64,000 nt of DNA, from positions 1,213,772 through 1,277,771 of the forward strand of contig OX438758.1 in the NCBI GenBank assembly GCA_949316235.1. Reading direction: 5' to 3'. Positions 32,201 to 43,156 of the stretch are shown one piece after another. The notes beneath the pieces were generated by a model that ran no database searches, was not told where the DNA came from, and saw only the letters and a program-made list of their open reading frames with translations. Numbering within the stretch: the stretch's first letter is position 1; each line of letters begins with the position of its first letter. The stretch is from Oegoconia quadripuncta. Taxonomy: Eukaryota > Arthropoda > Insecta > Lepidoptera > Autostichidae. A program made the translations under genes and the position numbers.

Positions 32201-35200
32201 AGTGGATAGTGACCCTGTCAGCGAAACCAACGGTTGCGGGTTCGAATCCCGCGAGGGGTAAATGTTTGTGTGATGAATTAGAACATTTATTCCCGAGTCA
32301 TGGATGTTTATATAAATATTTATGTATGTTTATCCGTTGTCTAGTATCCATAGCTTTGCTTAGTTTGGGACTAGATGATTGGTGTAACTGTCCGAAATAT
32401 TTATGTATTATTAAGTTGTTTTATAAATAATATTAATTAGGTTATTTAAATCATTTATTTCCTCACACCAAAAAAAAAAACAACATACAAGAAACCAAAA
32501 CAGAGGTGACTAAGGCCCATATCCAACAAACCGCTCTCGAGATTCTATGTCTCCTTAACCAGTGTGGTCGCGCGTGAAGCTGAAGGTTGGCAGGACTGTA
32601 GACTAATATAGGAGCAGCTGGGTCGCGACTGCCTCCATGAATAATTTAGATGGTGCCAAGGCTTGCTTACCTACAATTCCTCGGGCTGACGTTCCGTAAG
32701 CTAGGTCTCCGATTCTAGGTTAGCGATGATTAGTGCCTGTCGGGAGAGCGCTCTAAGATTGACCGACGTGGACGAGCGGAATTACCAGTCTGTCCGTTTG
32801 GCAGGCACATAACCTACTCTATGGAATGACAACCCATGGGATTGCCCAATAGACAAACCAAGGCTATTATCCTGAGATAGCAACGAGGCTTGTCGACTAA
32901 GTAAATAATATTTTTTATAATAAGGTTCCGGTAGACATTCAAAATTTGCCTTTAAATAGCTTTAAAACAACCATTAAACAGAAACTATGTGCCAAAGGCT
33001 ATTATAAAATTTCTGACTATCTGAATAATAAGAATGCGTGGACATGAACCGATCGGCAATATCCAGTATATTCTATTCTTATTTTTCTTTGTCGAATCAT
33101 TTTAACAATTATTCCAAAATGTATTTGTATTGACTTATTTAAAAAAAGCATCATCGGAGTTTCTTGCTCGTTCTTCTCTGGGGGACTGCCTAGTGAATGA
33201 GCGATAAGTATACAGTTATATACAGACATACGTCATGACGATTTCAAATGTTATTCTTATAACTTACGAAATAAAACATTTTTGATTTTGATATGTTTTT
33301 GTCAATTATGGCCAAACCACCGTGTATGTAAAATGTACCTTATTCCAAAGCAGCTCATTTTTCACCAGCAAGTTCCTCAGCTCGTACATCGCTTGCAGCA
33401 TCAGGGGGTGATCCTTCTCCGGACGGAACTGGGCCACAGACAGTATACGGATCGGATCCGACTCTTTCACTAACGAACGAAGCTGCTTTAGTTCTGTCAC
33501 CTGCAATGGGATTAACATTTTAAAATTACGGCCAATTTAACGAATAGGGTAATCCAAATTGAGTTTCCAAAATTGAACTTGAACAATAAACATAAAATGA
33601 AAATTTAGAAAACCCCCCAGAAAAGACCTAAATCGACCTTTGTACGTGCGTGACCAATTGTTTGTACTCTGTTATTGTAATATTTTGGTGCAATAAAGAA
33701 TATAAGTCAGAAGCACTATTTATGGGACTTGTTTTTGACTGACCCGGAAACCCCAACACATTTGGGGGACTGGCTATCTTATCTTTCGGTAGCACTATTT
33801 ATGCACAATTTCTGTGATATCGGAATGAGGATTCCTGTAACACGTGACGCCAGATTGCTCATTTAAAATATTGAATAACGGCGCTGAATTTTTAGACTAC
33901 CAACAAAAAAAATTTTATCATATGATGGGAATTAAACCGTCACCACTGTGTACAGTTTGTGATAAACCAGATGACGTGTTACACTTTTTGTTGGAGTGTG
34001 ACCGGAGTGCAGATATTAGAGAATGACTTTTGATTAAGTCATCGGAGCTATGCAATGGGCAGCTCAGCTGTGTTTTGGCTGATATGCTCTGTAGGAGTGC
34101 TGTCAGTCTGTATAAATTTGTTGGATTGTCCATTGCAAAAAAAAAAGAGTGAGGTTTAAAAAGGCGAATGTATCAATGAGGCTGGCAGGGTGTACAAAAG
34201 CCTCAAATAAAAACAAGATTAAAAAAAAAATACTATGGCCCTAATTTTGTCCTTTGGTCACCTTTGCAGCACAAATTTTTGAGATTATCAAAATAGCTAA
34301 ATTCTACACCAGGTTGATTTGTAGATCGTGCATGTGTAAGCCCTAAGACCCGACGTGCAAATGCACGGTCACCAAGTACACTCACCTCGCACGGGGGATA
34401 GACCCTGTGGGTGTTGAGCGGCATCTTCCATAGCTCATTGATATGGTCCTCCGTCCACGTGCCGTTCACCATCACTATATCTGCGCTGCGTCCAACCACG
34501 CCGTATAACTGGAACGAAACAAAATTTCATTTGTATAAGTTGAAAAAGTAGCTCGTCTGAAACGAAGACCTTTTTGTGTGTCCATAGTCAAAACGATTTA
34601 TTTTATAGGATAAAATTATCAGCTGAATGAAGCCCTGCATGCCTTTATGATGCCAGAAGATGTCCATAAAAACTCGTCTGGCTGTTCATGGCGGGTACTT
34701 TGTTCCAACACTAATTTACGGAACGAATGCTGGGTGTTGCAGAAGAAGAATGAAAGTAGAATTAATGCAGTGGAAATGAGATCATTGAGAAGTATGAGTT
34801 ATCACTTGAAAATGTTATATTTTTTAACTTAATATTAAAACTACTGAAATTATTAAACCAGGGAAAAAAAATAACATATAATTAGACTGAATATGATTGC
34901 TTATCATCCAAATAGTCTGAAATTTTAAAACAGCCTTTTGTTGTAAATAATTTCAATTTTATGATAGTTTTGAATTTACTTGAATACTGATGAACTGATG
35001 GCTGGAGCAAGTTCTAGAGTGGCAACCACACACCAACAAGCGCAGCGCAAGAATTTGCTGGATTAAAGACGAAAGTCTTTAATCAATATGTTGTTCAGTA
35101 TAGAACCTCGCCTGACTTGTCGGCACAATTATGTAAAGACTGGTGCCATCTATCGGCGAACCCGTGAATCCACCTCTAAACAATCTATTCACTTCAAGTG

Positions 35201-38200
35201 TACCTTTCTCACGGGTTCCAGAACAATCCGATAGATGGCGCGAATCTAAATGTATATATACTGGCGCGCGGCCAGTTTTTCGCTCTCTTACGATCGGAAC
35301 AACATCCAACAATAAACCTCGATCACCACGCAGCCTACAGTTTATCTTCTCCCAATACATGTGTTACCAGTGATGACTTATGGTAATGAAACATGGTCTC
35401 TCACTATGGGCTCCCATAAGAAAGCAAGTCACGCAACGAGCCATGGAGAGGACTAGGCATGGCATTTCACTACGTGATCGAATCAGGAATAAAGAAATCC
35501 GTACGTGAACGAAGGACATTGACAGCCCATCGGAATAGCAAGTTACTTAGGTCGAAGAACTGATGACCGGTGGGGCATTGAAGTTCTCGAGTAGAGGCAA
35601 GCACAGCGTATGGCGTCCACTCACAATGTGGATACGCGACCTGATAATGGTCGCGGGAAATCGCAGGCCACTTCTAACTGGTCGTTCTGGAAATGTATGG
35701 GGACGGCCCATATTCAGCAGTGGACATCCTGTGTCTGATATGACGATGAGGAAGAGTTTCAAAAAACTTACCCATCCAAATACCTTGTAATACAAAAGTT
35801 TCATCCATGTAATGAGAGGATTCCTGGCGATCACACTGGAGTTATTGTATGATATTATGCGATGTTTCACCCGCCTCATCATGGCCACTGTTATGGTCGG
35901 GTAGTGCACATAACAGCCCACAGGGCACTGCGCGAGATACCTGAATATTGGATACGTGAACGCGAATCCAGTTGTGTCTATGTAGATGTCTGAAACAGTA
36001 TATATTTACGAAAACTTAATGTACGTAACAAAAGAATCTGCATTTGTTTAGGAAAAATTGTGAAATACACAATGTTAATACAAGATATAAAAATAAACTT
36101 GCTGTCCATAGCAGTCGCTTACACAAAGTCACTAAGTCATTCAAGGGACAATGTATACACTTTTACAATAAGGTTCCGGTAGACATTCAAAATTTACCTT
36201 TAAATAAATTTAAAACAACCATTAAAGGGAAACTATGTGCCAAAGGCTATTATAAAATTTCTGACTATTTGGATGATAAGAATGGGTGGTCATGAACCGC
36301 TCGGCATTATCCAGTATATTTTATTCTTATTTTTCTTTGTCCAACCATAAATTTTACAATTAGGTATTTGTATTGACTTATTTAAAAAGAGCAACCCCGC
36401 AGTTTCTTGCTCGTTCTTCTCTGGGGAGACTGCCTAGTGAATGACGATTTCAAATGTTATTCTTATAACTTACGAAATAAAAACATTTTTGATTTGATTT
36501 GAGTAATATCAAATATATAACTGTCTCTGTTGCTCAGTATAAATAACATAACGTAGTTGCAGGTTCCATTTCACAGTATCCTCGTCAGTATACTTCTACC
36601 TTATCTTCACTTAATATCAGGTGGTGTGATGGAGGTCAAGTACTACCGTTGTGTAAAAAATCCTTGATTAATTTTTGTTCACTATCTAAATTTTGTTTGG
36701 TCAAATCATCAATAGTCCAGTAAAAATACATAATTTTTGTGGTGTAACTTCCTATAATCTTACCCTCTTATTCATAAAAATTTACAAACGCTTTATAAGC
36801 TTGTTTTAGTTTTAAAGTATGTTTTGTCACTTTCTGTCATGGCAACACTTCCTTATGATCGACAGAGACAAAACATACTTTAACTAAAACAGGCTTATAA
36901 AGTGTTTGTAAATTTTTATGAATAAGACGGTTAAAGTTCCTGATTTTTTGTAGAAGGACAGAGTAGCGTCAGTAATAGAATGTTTCTATGAATATTTTGT
37001 AGCTTGCTTTAGGTGTAGTATAGGTATTTAATTACTAACTTCAAACTTCAAACTTCAAGCATTTATTTCAACGTAAGATACATGAATGTCAATTTAAATC
37101 TACTGGAAATAAAAAAAGTTTATTGCATTTATCTGTCAGTCGGTATGTCCAAGCTACTACCGCTTCAGAAAGGGATTAAACCTACAATATTAAATTAAAG
37201 TTACCAGTGGTAACTTTAATTTATATAGCATATGTTCACAGTGGTAACTTACCACTGTGAACATATGCTATTTATGTCATCATTATCAGCCCGTAAACAT
37301 CCTACTGCAGGGATATAGACCTTCCCTAGTATATGAGGGAGTATTCGCCATAGTCCACCACGTTGGCCCAATGCGGGTTGGGCACTTCACATGCCTTTGA
37401 ATTTTTGTTTGAAATTTGAATGCAGGTTTCCTCATAATGTTTTCCTTCACCATTTAGGAGCACTCAGATCAATGCACATAAGTAAACAAATTTAAAAACT
37501 CATTGGTACATGACCTGCCTGGGAATCGAACCCAAATTGAGAGACCGCATCTTAACCACTGAGCCTCTGACGCTCTATTTATGTTTATATTTATATAATC
37601 ATAAAACTTGTTCCTGCAGGCTGCAGGAGAAGCCTAATGGCTTCTCGAGAGCAGGTCAGAGCGATTTTTTAAATTTCATTCTGTATTTCCAAAAATAAAT
37701 CTTAATCCAATGAGGGCGCCACTGGACGGAATAAACCCTCTTAAGGTATATGTGACCTGGCTGCTAATAATTTGAAACTGACGCTACAACATTCACTTTG
37801 TGCCAAGGAGATAGTTAATTACCTGGATTTAGCTTCAAAAATGCTTCCATTCCCAGTACCATCGAACCAATACTCTGTAGCAAGAGTGTGAAGTAAGGAT
37901 ATGATTTAGCCTCTATCGCCTTCCCCAGTGACAGTCGTACGAAGTTAATCTTGGCTGGGTTAACTTTCACATTAAACTGGTTCTGGGTTTTGTCAAGGAT
38001 GGTTTGAGGTTCAGCTGTCTCCACTGTGTATATGTGGATGTTAGTGTCAGGGTATCTGGAAAAGAAAGATATAAGAATAAATAAATAAAAAGATGCCATA
38101 TTGACTTTTGCATATGTGACCTGCAAGATTATCTTTATTCCTTGTAATGACATCATGTATGCATTTTATATTTGAGGAAAGTCAGTTAAGACGTTTTGAA

Positions 38201-39770
38201 GATATTTTTTAAACAGTTTTTTAATTTTAATTACTTAATTTAAGATTAATGGGGATAGGTTCTTAGCTTAGAAATCAGTTAAGCCGCTTTGAACTTATTT
38301 AGCTTTTAATGTATTTATCTGGTTGATATAATCATTTAACCAGTGAAGTAAGTCTATATTTCGAAAACCTATATTTTGTATGTGTTTCTCTAGTATGCAA
38401 ATAAATATTTTTTTTTCTAGTTTTGATTTAGGGACTTTTATACAAAGGGTATACGCCAGTCCCATCGTACCTCTTACTGACTTAATCTATTTAAATCTAA
38501 TTCTAGCGAGACATCGATCGATGACTTCACAAAGGCAAATAGACTCCGGGCAGCATTAGATTTTGGATAAGCTAGGATCTTATGGAATACCCCCATCTAG
38601 TCTATTTAACCTCTGTTCCATTAACAGTGTCTTTCGTTGGTGCTCGTTCCAGACACATTCCACCAATATATTGTGCACATCCTCTACAATACCACACACC
38701 TCACAGTTAGGAGAGCTGGTCTTTTTCATGATATAAATATTTTATCTATCTATGTATTTGTCCCGACAAAACAAATAGATACATAGATAGATAATTTTTA
38801 TTTTTTTTTTGATTCTAAAGTGTTTACAGGGACTTTTACAAATTTTGTATGGCAGTCCCATCGTACCCTTTAACTAATCGCTACACTTAACGAGACACCG
38901 ATGAGTTCACAAAACTGAATAATTTCCTGGCTCTTTCGGAGTTTGGTAGGGACAGAATAGCATGAAACACTCCTACATCAAATCCGTTCAGATTAAGTTC
39001 ACTCATCAGTGCCCTTCTAGATTTCTCGTACCGGACACACTCCACTAACAAGTGTTGAACATATTTTTAAATTTTTAACTCCTGTAAATATCCAATGAAA
39101 TTACCTTGCGAGCAGAGCTTTAATAGCAACCCACAGAACTCTCTCTCCACCCCCACCCGCATTACAATATGGGTGGAAGAATGCGACATTAGCTCCGTCT
39201 CTTTTCCTCCTCTGTAGTTTCCGCTCCTTGATCCTCATATACCATGAGGCGAAGATGAACGCACATGGAACTATGACAAACAGGCCGACAAAAAGCACTC
39301 CAAAAAAGATTAGTGGCAAAATTATTAGTATCCTGTAACAGACAGAAATTACATCTCCTTAAAATAATATGTGTAAGCTTTTTACCGGATGATAAAATCA
39401 GAGCAAAAACAAAGATATGTTGTGTATTTAGTATGACTGTGTTGCTTGATTCCTAATTAATTAGTTTAGATACTCAGTTTGGTGGTGGTAGGGAATTTTA
39501 AAGTTCAATCTTTCAAAATTCTAATTGTTTTTTTTTAAGATTGGATGGGCCTGGGTTGAGGTGGCGTTACGGAACACTGGGACAAAAAAATAATTTATAT
39601 TTAGAATCTAATTTAGAAGTAAAAAAAAAATATTTTCTCTTCCGCGCCCTCTTATCGACACTCTGACCAGGACATAGTAGGTAAGTTAACATCTGGTAAA
39701 TTAGCGAAAATCTAGAGGTAATAAATTAAATACCAAACAAAACATCTTACGTGAAACACTGCCAAAACAT
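29247..39770 (-). CDS. Alg11: GDP-Man:Man3GlcNAc2-PP-dolichol alpha-1,2-mannosyltransferase, nine exons
   Basis: Exons, minus strand: 39751-39770, 39105-39332, 37823-38055, 35772-35989, 34386-34508, 33339-33500, 29922-30120, 29544-29739 and 29247-29328. All have GT-AG borders and consistent phases and sum to 1461 nt (486 aa; human about 492). The N-terminus is a hydrophobic anchor ([20 protein letters not shown]). Then come [17 protein letters not shown] (donor-proximal glycine loop), [44 protein letters not shown] and the GT-B E-x7-E motif EHFGISVVE. The C-terminus is [16 protein letters not shown]. It adds the fourth and fifth mannoses to the dolichol-linked oligosaccharide on the cytosolic face of the ER. 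The 20-nt first coding exon is inferred from splice phase. It is convergent with Ufm1. Confidence 0.95.
30125..31690. other. Alg11 intron sequence with unclassified repeat debris
   Basis: A GC-richer block at 30490-30610 (CGAGGCGTCGCTTCGGCCGA) and sequence at 31380-31560 (TTGCAAACAACCGGGACCGA, CCCTCCGAAGCACAGAAAGA) look like dispersed-repeat ends. No surviving protein frame is convincing. Confidence 0.45.
31678..31905 (+). repeat. Non-LTR 3' end, [10 protein letters not shown] family, truncated copy
   Basis: GGCTATTATAAAATATCT and the following GTGGACATGAACTGGCAGCA-like 3' UTR resemble the ends at 33010 and 36245. Strongly 5'-truncated. Confidence 0.65.
31915..32155 (+). repeat. Dispersed repeat, CCGGAAACCCCAACA family, long copy
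   Basis: GATGTTAAGTGAAGATGAGG, CCCGGAAACCCCAACATATT and GCAGATTTAGACAAGATGGT recur in reverse at 42035-42240. The family is at least 230 bp; ends not resolved. Confidence 0.7.
32182..32410 (+). repeat. tRNA-derived SINE, second subfamily
   Basis: CCGATTGGTGTAGTGGATAG and GGTTGCGGGTTCGAATCCCG form the A and B boxes. The body (GAGTCATGGATGTTTATATA, CTAGATGATTGGTGTAACTG) is diverged from the family at 11.6 kb. Confidence 0.85.
32925..33296 (+). pseudogene. C-terminal end and 3' UTR of a CR1/Jockey-like non-LTR element
   Basis: The frame reads [20 protein letters not shown] and [14 protein letters not shown] to a stop after NAWT at 33046, then a 3' UTR to AATAAAACATTTTTGATTTTG. The full-length relative ends [13 protein letters not shown] at 51478. 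Confidence 0.85.
33840..34232 (+). pseudogene. 3' end of a non-LTR element with CxxC tail motif
   Basis: The frame [20 protein letters not shown] then [20 protein letters not shown] is the RT C-terminal CCHC-like motif. A 3' UTR and poly-A (34209-34221) follow. Reverse copy at 16075-16345. Confidence 0.75.
34630..34830 (+). pseudogene. Short non-LTR RT fragment
   Basis: Across a frame change it reads [12 protein letters not shown] then [20 protein letters not shown], the post-RT segment of insect non-LTR elements. No flanking RT remains. Confidence 0.65.
35345..35770 (+). pseudogene. RTE-type retrotransposon C-terminal relic
   Basis: Frames give [15 protein letters not shown], then [20 protein letters not shown], then [18 protein letters not shown], which follow the order of the RTE C-terminus and 3' end, with several frame breaks. 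It runs to within 10 bp of Alg11 exon 4. Confidence 0.7.
36040..36510 (+). pseudogene. C-terminal end and 3' UTR of a CR1/Jockey-like non-LTR element, second copy
   Basis: The frame runs from [20 protein letters not shown] through [20 protein letters not shown] to [13 protein letters not shown] and a stop at 36293-36295, with a 3' UTR ending AACATTTTTGATTTGATTTG. Longer than the copy at 32925. Confidence 0.85.
36767..36926. repeat. Foldback MITE (160 bp)
   Basis: CTTATTCATAAAAATTTACA at the left is exactly inverted at the right end. Arms of about 60 bp (AACGCTTTATAAGC, GTTTTAG, AAAGTATGTTTTGTC) match with few changes around a short loop. Confidence 0.9.
37225..37272. repeat. 47-bp perfect palindrome
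   Basis: ATAGCATATGTTCACAGTGG and TAA are followed by one C and the exact inverse ending ATAGC. It could be the fused arms of a foldback or a strong hairpin in the Alg11 pre-mRNA intron. Confidence 0.85.
37268..37577 (-). repeat. Lepidopteran-type SINE with tRNA-like head
   Basis: Minus strand head: GAGGCTCAGTGGTTAAGATG and TTGGGTTCGATTCCCAGGCA. The rest, with CAATGCGGGTTGGGCACTTC and CATCATTATCAGCC on the plus strand, matches a common insect SINE/RTE-tail composite. Confidence 0.75.
38410..38735 (-). pseudogene. R1/Jockey-type non-LTR 3' end, reverse copy
   Basis: The reverse complement of the 12640-12960 unit with scattered changes, including the CxxC region and 3' UTR (GTACCTCTTACTGACTTAAT). 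5'-truncated. A more diverged relative follows at 38815-39065. Confidence 0.75.
38815..39065 (-). repeat. Diverged non-LTR 3' end
   Basis: GGCAGTCCCATCGTACCCTT and GAGACACCGATGAGTTCACA on the plus strand mirror the 38.4-kb copy at lower identity. It lies just downstream of Alg11 exon 2. Confidence 0.55.
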
Positions 39771-40019
39771 TGCGTTCGAATTTCAAATTAGAATGAATGA
39801 GACGAATGCTAACAATTCTGTTGTCGACACCAAAAACAATACGTCGACACGGTCAAATGAGATAACTTTAATTTTGTTATGGAATTCACATTAGAAAAAT
39901 CAATCAGATTCTTTTCATCCTAACCTAAAAGGTAAACAATTTTTTTTTTTATAAACTTTGCCCTTTTGGACAGGCAAAGAAAGTAACATACAACTATGTC
40001 TTTTCTTTGTAACATATTC

Positions 40020-40475
40020 AATGTCCGAGAGTGAGCCATCTTCAGCAAATATGAACAATTCTAATGGTAGCACATTCACCAACATAACCTCAATTGAGAA
40101 ACTCGACGTAATTTCCAACTGGATCAATTGGAAAGCCCTAAAAATGATCTTGACCCGTGTCCCATGCCTCACTGGCAAGATGCATCAGTCATCGTTTCCA
40201 GTGTGTGTGTCCAGTGTGAAATGAGCAGCTGGTGTGGAGCACGCTACTTGCTAACAATAACTGATGACTTCTCACGAAAACATTTGGCTAGTGGGCTACC
40301 TTATGAAAAATAAATCAGAGGTGAGTTTCAATTTTATTTCCCAAAGCTTAGTAGAGAAACAAAATGGTTAAAAAATTAGTAAAAAAATCTACGTACCAAT
40401 AATGGGACTGAGTTTTGTAATCGGACCTTAGATGTTTTTCTAAGAAGAAAAGGCATTATTCACCAAACAAGATAG
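40020..40475 (+). pseudogene. Copia-type integrase relic
   Basis: Frames give GARYLLTITDDFSRK (first catalytic region), WLVGYLMKNKSEV after a frame change, and RTNNGTEFCNRTLDVFLRRK followed by GIIHQTR and a stop. The order is that of copia integrase. The usual RTDNGTEF reads RTNNGTEF, so a catalytic Asp is lost. A start resembling a copia Gag (LDVISNWINWKALKMIL) precedes it at 40080, so the middle of the element is deleted. Confidence 0.75.
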
Positions 40476-40489
40476 CTGTGTCCATGCCT

Positions 40490-40640
40490 GCTTATCATTC
40501 AAATAGTCAGTGATATTTTGCTTTAAATTTATTTAAAGGCAAATTCTAAATGTCTACTGGAATCTTGTTATAAAACCGTATACATTGCCCTTTGAAGGAT
40601 TTACTAACTTTGTAAAGTCGGCTAACTTAAACAGATAACT
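40490..40640 (-). repeat. Non-LTR C-terminal fragment
   Basis: AATTTATTTAAAGGCAAATT and CTACTGGAATCTTGTTATAA are the reverse of the [15 protein letters not shown] coding segment found at 36175. Heavily mutated. Confidence 0.55.
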
Positions 40641-40716
40641 GGTTCTTATTCCATTGTGCCTATCACTATTTTTTTTGCATATAACAAATACTCATAAATA
40701 TATTGAGAAGTCATTG

Positions 40717-40844
40717 GTGTCGATTCGGTTGCACACGAACTAAACTAAAACCAGATTTAGACTGGTGCTGTCACGTTATATTGTTCCAGAGAGAAAAAGA
40801 CAAAAATTGGTTTTAGTTTAGTTTGCGTACAACCGAATCGACAC
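40717..40844. repeat. Hairpin MITE (128 bp), GTGTCGATTCGG family
   Basis: 36-bp terminal arms (GTGTCGATTCGGTTGCACAC, GAACTAAACTAAAACC) match in inverse with about three differences. A fragment of the same arm is at 9536. Confidence 0.9.
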
Positions 40845-41089
40845 TATTGTTATGAAATTAATTTTCTTACTTATCTCTAAGCTGTATGGGCTTAAGCAAA
40901 GCCTTCTCCGAGAGAGTGAATTTAAAAAAAATCCCGTCCGCCCACATGGCCCACGCAAGCTCCCGCCGATCGATTCTGTCCATCCGCCATTTCTCTTTCT
41001 TCTTCGAAGGGTTTGATTTGAGCTTGAAGATTTAAGATTGAATTGAGGATGTAGGATAGAAGTATAAATTACGAAGAGGTTGATCACAA

Positions 41090-42034
41090 TAAACTATTAT
41101 TTATTTATGATTTCATACTAAACGGATCATAATTATTGTAAGTACGATTATTTTGTTCAAACCTTATAATTGTTAACGGAAAGAAATCAAACGATTTATA
41201 ACGGTCATTCTAAATGCTTAAATGGCCCGCGATATTTATAATAAAATGTTAAATTGTAACTAACATTTGTGAAAGTGTAATACCGGAATGTAATGTTTTT
41301 ATAATATGAATTATAGATAAAAGATTTCAAAACTAAAGGTGATTGTGGTCCTCCTCTGAAACATCTTGAACTTTCTGGCCTCCTATGAAGAAAGCTTGCC
41401 CACGACTGATCTAGATGATCTGCTGATGTAGCCAGAAGGTTGATAGTGGAACTCCAACTTCCACTAGTAGGTAAACCATTCGAGTTTGGTCTCATCTCGT
41501 TTGTTTTGCCGAGGCTCATGTATTGTTGTGGTTAATGGAACTTCAATGTCTATTGTTACTCCTCGAGGCCTGACGATGGACGAGTCGGGAGGAGGATAGT
41601 GGATGTCTGTATTACTGTTAAAGCGTGTTTTTAGTTTTTACTCGACTGCCTCAGAAAGTAGGTAAAGGGGTAAAGGTAATGTTTATTGCGTGTATGTGGG
41701 TGAATATTTGGCAATTGGCCAAATTGAAAAGAAAAATAAATATTAAAGAATCTATATGAGCAAGAAAATGACTACAATGATAGGATATTGACTTATACTT
41801 TCACTGGACAGTACATACCTACAATCAAAATAGAAGAACGTAAATAATTCACTGGTAGGTAGTAAACCAAGCTAGATTTACTAGCGATGGGTTGTACCCA
41901 CTGTTCACTGAAAGAGCTCTGACGCAGCAAAATGGTGCAGTATAGAGAGGCTCATACCACAGCACTGACAATTCTACCAGTACCGCTTGCAGAAAAACGC
42001 ATGCAACATGAATGTAGCGAAACTAATACAATTA
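41090..42034. other. No gene seen; possible retroelement debris
   Basis: On the minus strand 41340-41640 contains a short open stretch (HEPRQNKRDETKLEW) that might be Pol-derived. The rest is AT-rich and featureless. Confidence 0.4.
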
Positions 42035-42245
42035 TTATAGCATGTAAGTAACATGTCCGCCTGGCTAGCTACCACCATCTTATCTAAATCTGCCACCAAG
42101 CAGCAATGTTAATAGCATTGTTGTGTTCCGGTTGTCAGAGATAAGATAGCCAGTCCCCCAAATGTGTTGGGGTTTCTGGGTCAGTACGCTTCCACCTTCA
42201 ACCTCATCTTCACTTAACATCAGTCAAGTACAAACCCGTTGTGCA
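42035..42245 (-). repeat. Dispersed repeat, CCGGAAACCCCAACA family, reverse copy
   Basis: Reverse of 31915-32155: CATGTCCGCCTGGCTAGCTA, CCAGTCCCCCAAATGTGTTG and CCTCATCTTCACTTAACATC in the same order. Confidence 0.75.
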
Positions 42246-42469
42246 TAAAAATAAATGTAAGTAAAAGCAAAATTTAATTTTGTTACTGTTTTTAAATAAA
42301 TATTACATAATAAATAATAAATAAATAATAGTAAAAGCATAAATGTTTTTGTGGAGTGATCCTTGTACAGTCGTTTTCTTGAGATAAGTATCCAGGTTTG
42401 GTGATTTTGACTCCTCAGTTGCAAATAGATAGTAAATAATTATGTGTAGTTAGTTTTTGTCAACTAACT

Positions 42470-42545
42470 AAATGTTTCCGCGGCTTAGTGGTTAAATATT
42501 CTGAGGTTCAGACAGAGGGTTGTTCATTCAAATCTGGTAGAAAAG
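42470..42545 (+). repeat. Degenerate tRNA-like element
   Basis: CCGCGGCTTAGTGGTTAAAT and GGGTTGTTCATTCAAATCTGG are spaced like A and B boxes, but the B box is decayed. Not a functional tRNA. Confidence 0.4.
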
Positions 42546-43156
42546 TTTATGCAACCATTTTGCTAGATTTTTTTTGTGATTTTATCGTTATAAAACTCAT
42601 TTTTGTATGTAATATGAACCTATCTCGACATAATTTTGGAGGGATTGGTTAAAAAAAAACAATGTTACAGGAAAAATATATTCTCTATTTCACTTTCAAT
42701 GACAGCCTGATCTAAGTGATAGAAATGGAAAGTTTAGCCTACTTTAATGGCCCTTATTTTCCTCAAATCATTCAGTCTCATAAGGTTGTTCATACATGCT
42801 CGTTGATTTAGGATACTCTTGACTTGGTCTATCTACATTAGGGTGGAGCGTTTTCTTTTTTTTTCGATTTTTGTAATGGCGGATGGTGGAAAAGTTGCTT
42901 CTTGATAACAGGATTAAAAGTTAGTATGAAACCTATTTCATTAAGTTAGTGGAAGTACTGCCCCAGGGGGCTTGAATTTTTAGAAAATTCGGAGAAAACT
43001 GGGTGAATAAAAACATAAAATTTTAACCACAGGGCGGTTTTTTAATGTAATAAATCAATATCATAGCACGTAAGACACACTGAAACTAAAACAGGTTAAA
43101 TTTACTATTAATTGTTTATTGAGATTATCTTAGAAAAATAATAAAAAAGCCATAAA

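Noticed and set aside
32200..32260. A tRNA gene
   Set aside because: Same reasoning: tRNA-like promoter head followed by a SINE body shared with other loci.
35547..35921. Long minus-strand frame around Alg11 exon 4
   Set aside because: Only 35772-35921 is part of the exon; the rest is intron read-through over an RTE relic.
40818..41087. Minus-strand 89-codon frame
   Set aside because: Overlaps a hairpin MITE and low-complexity sequence; no motif.
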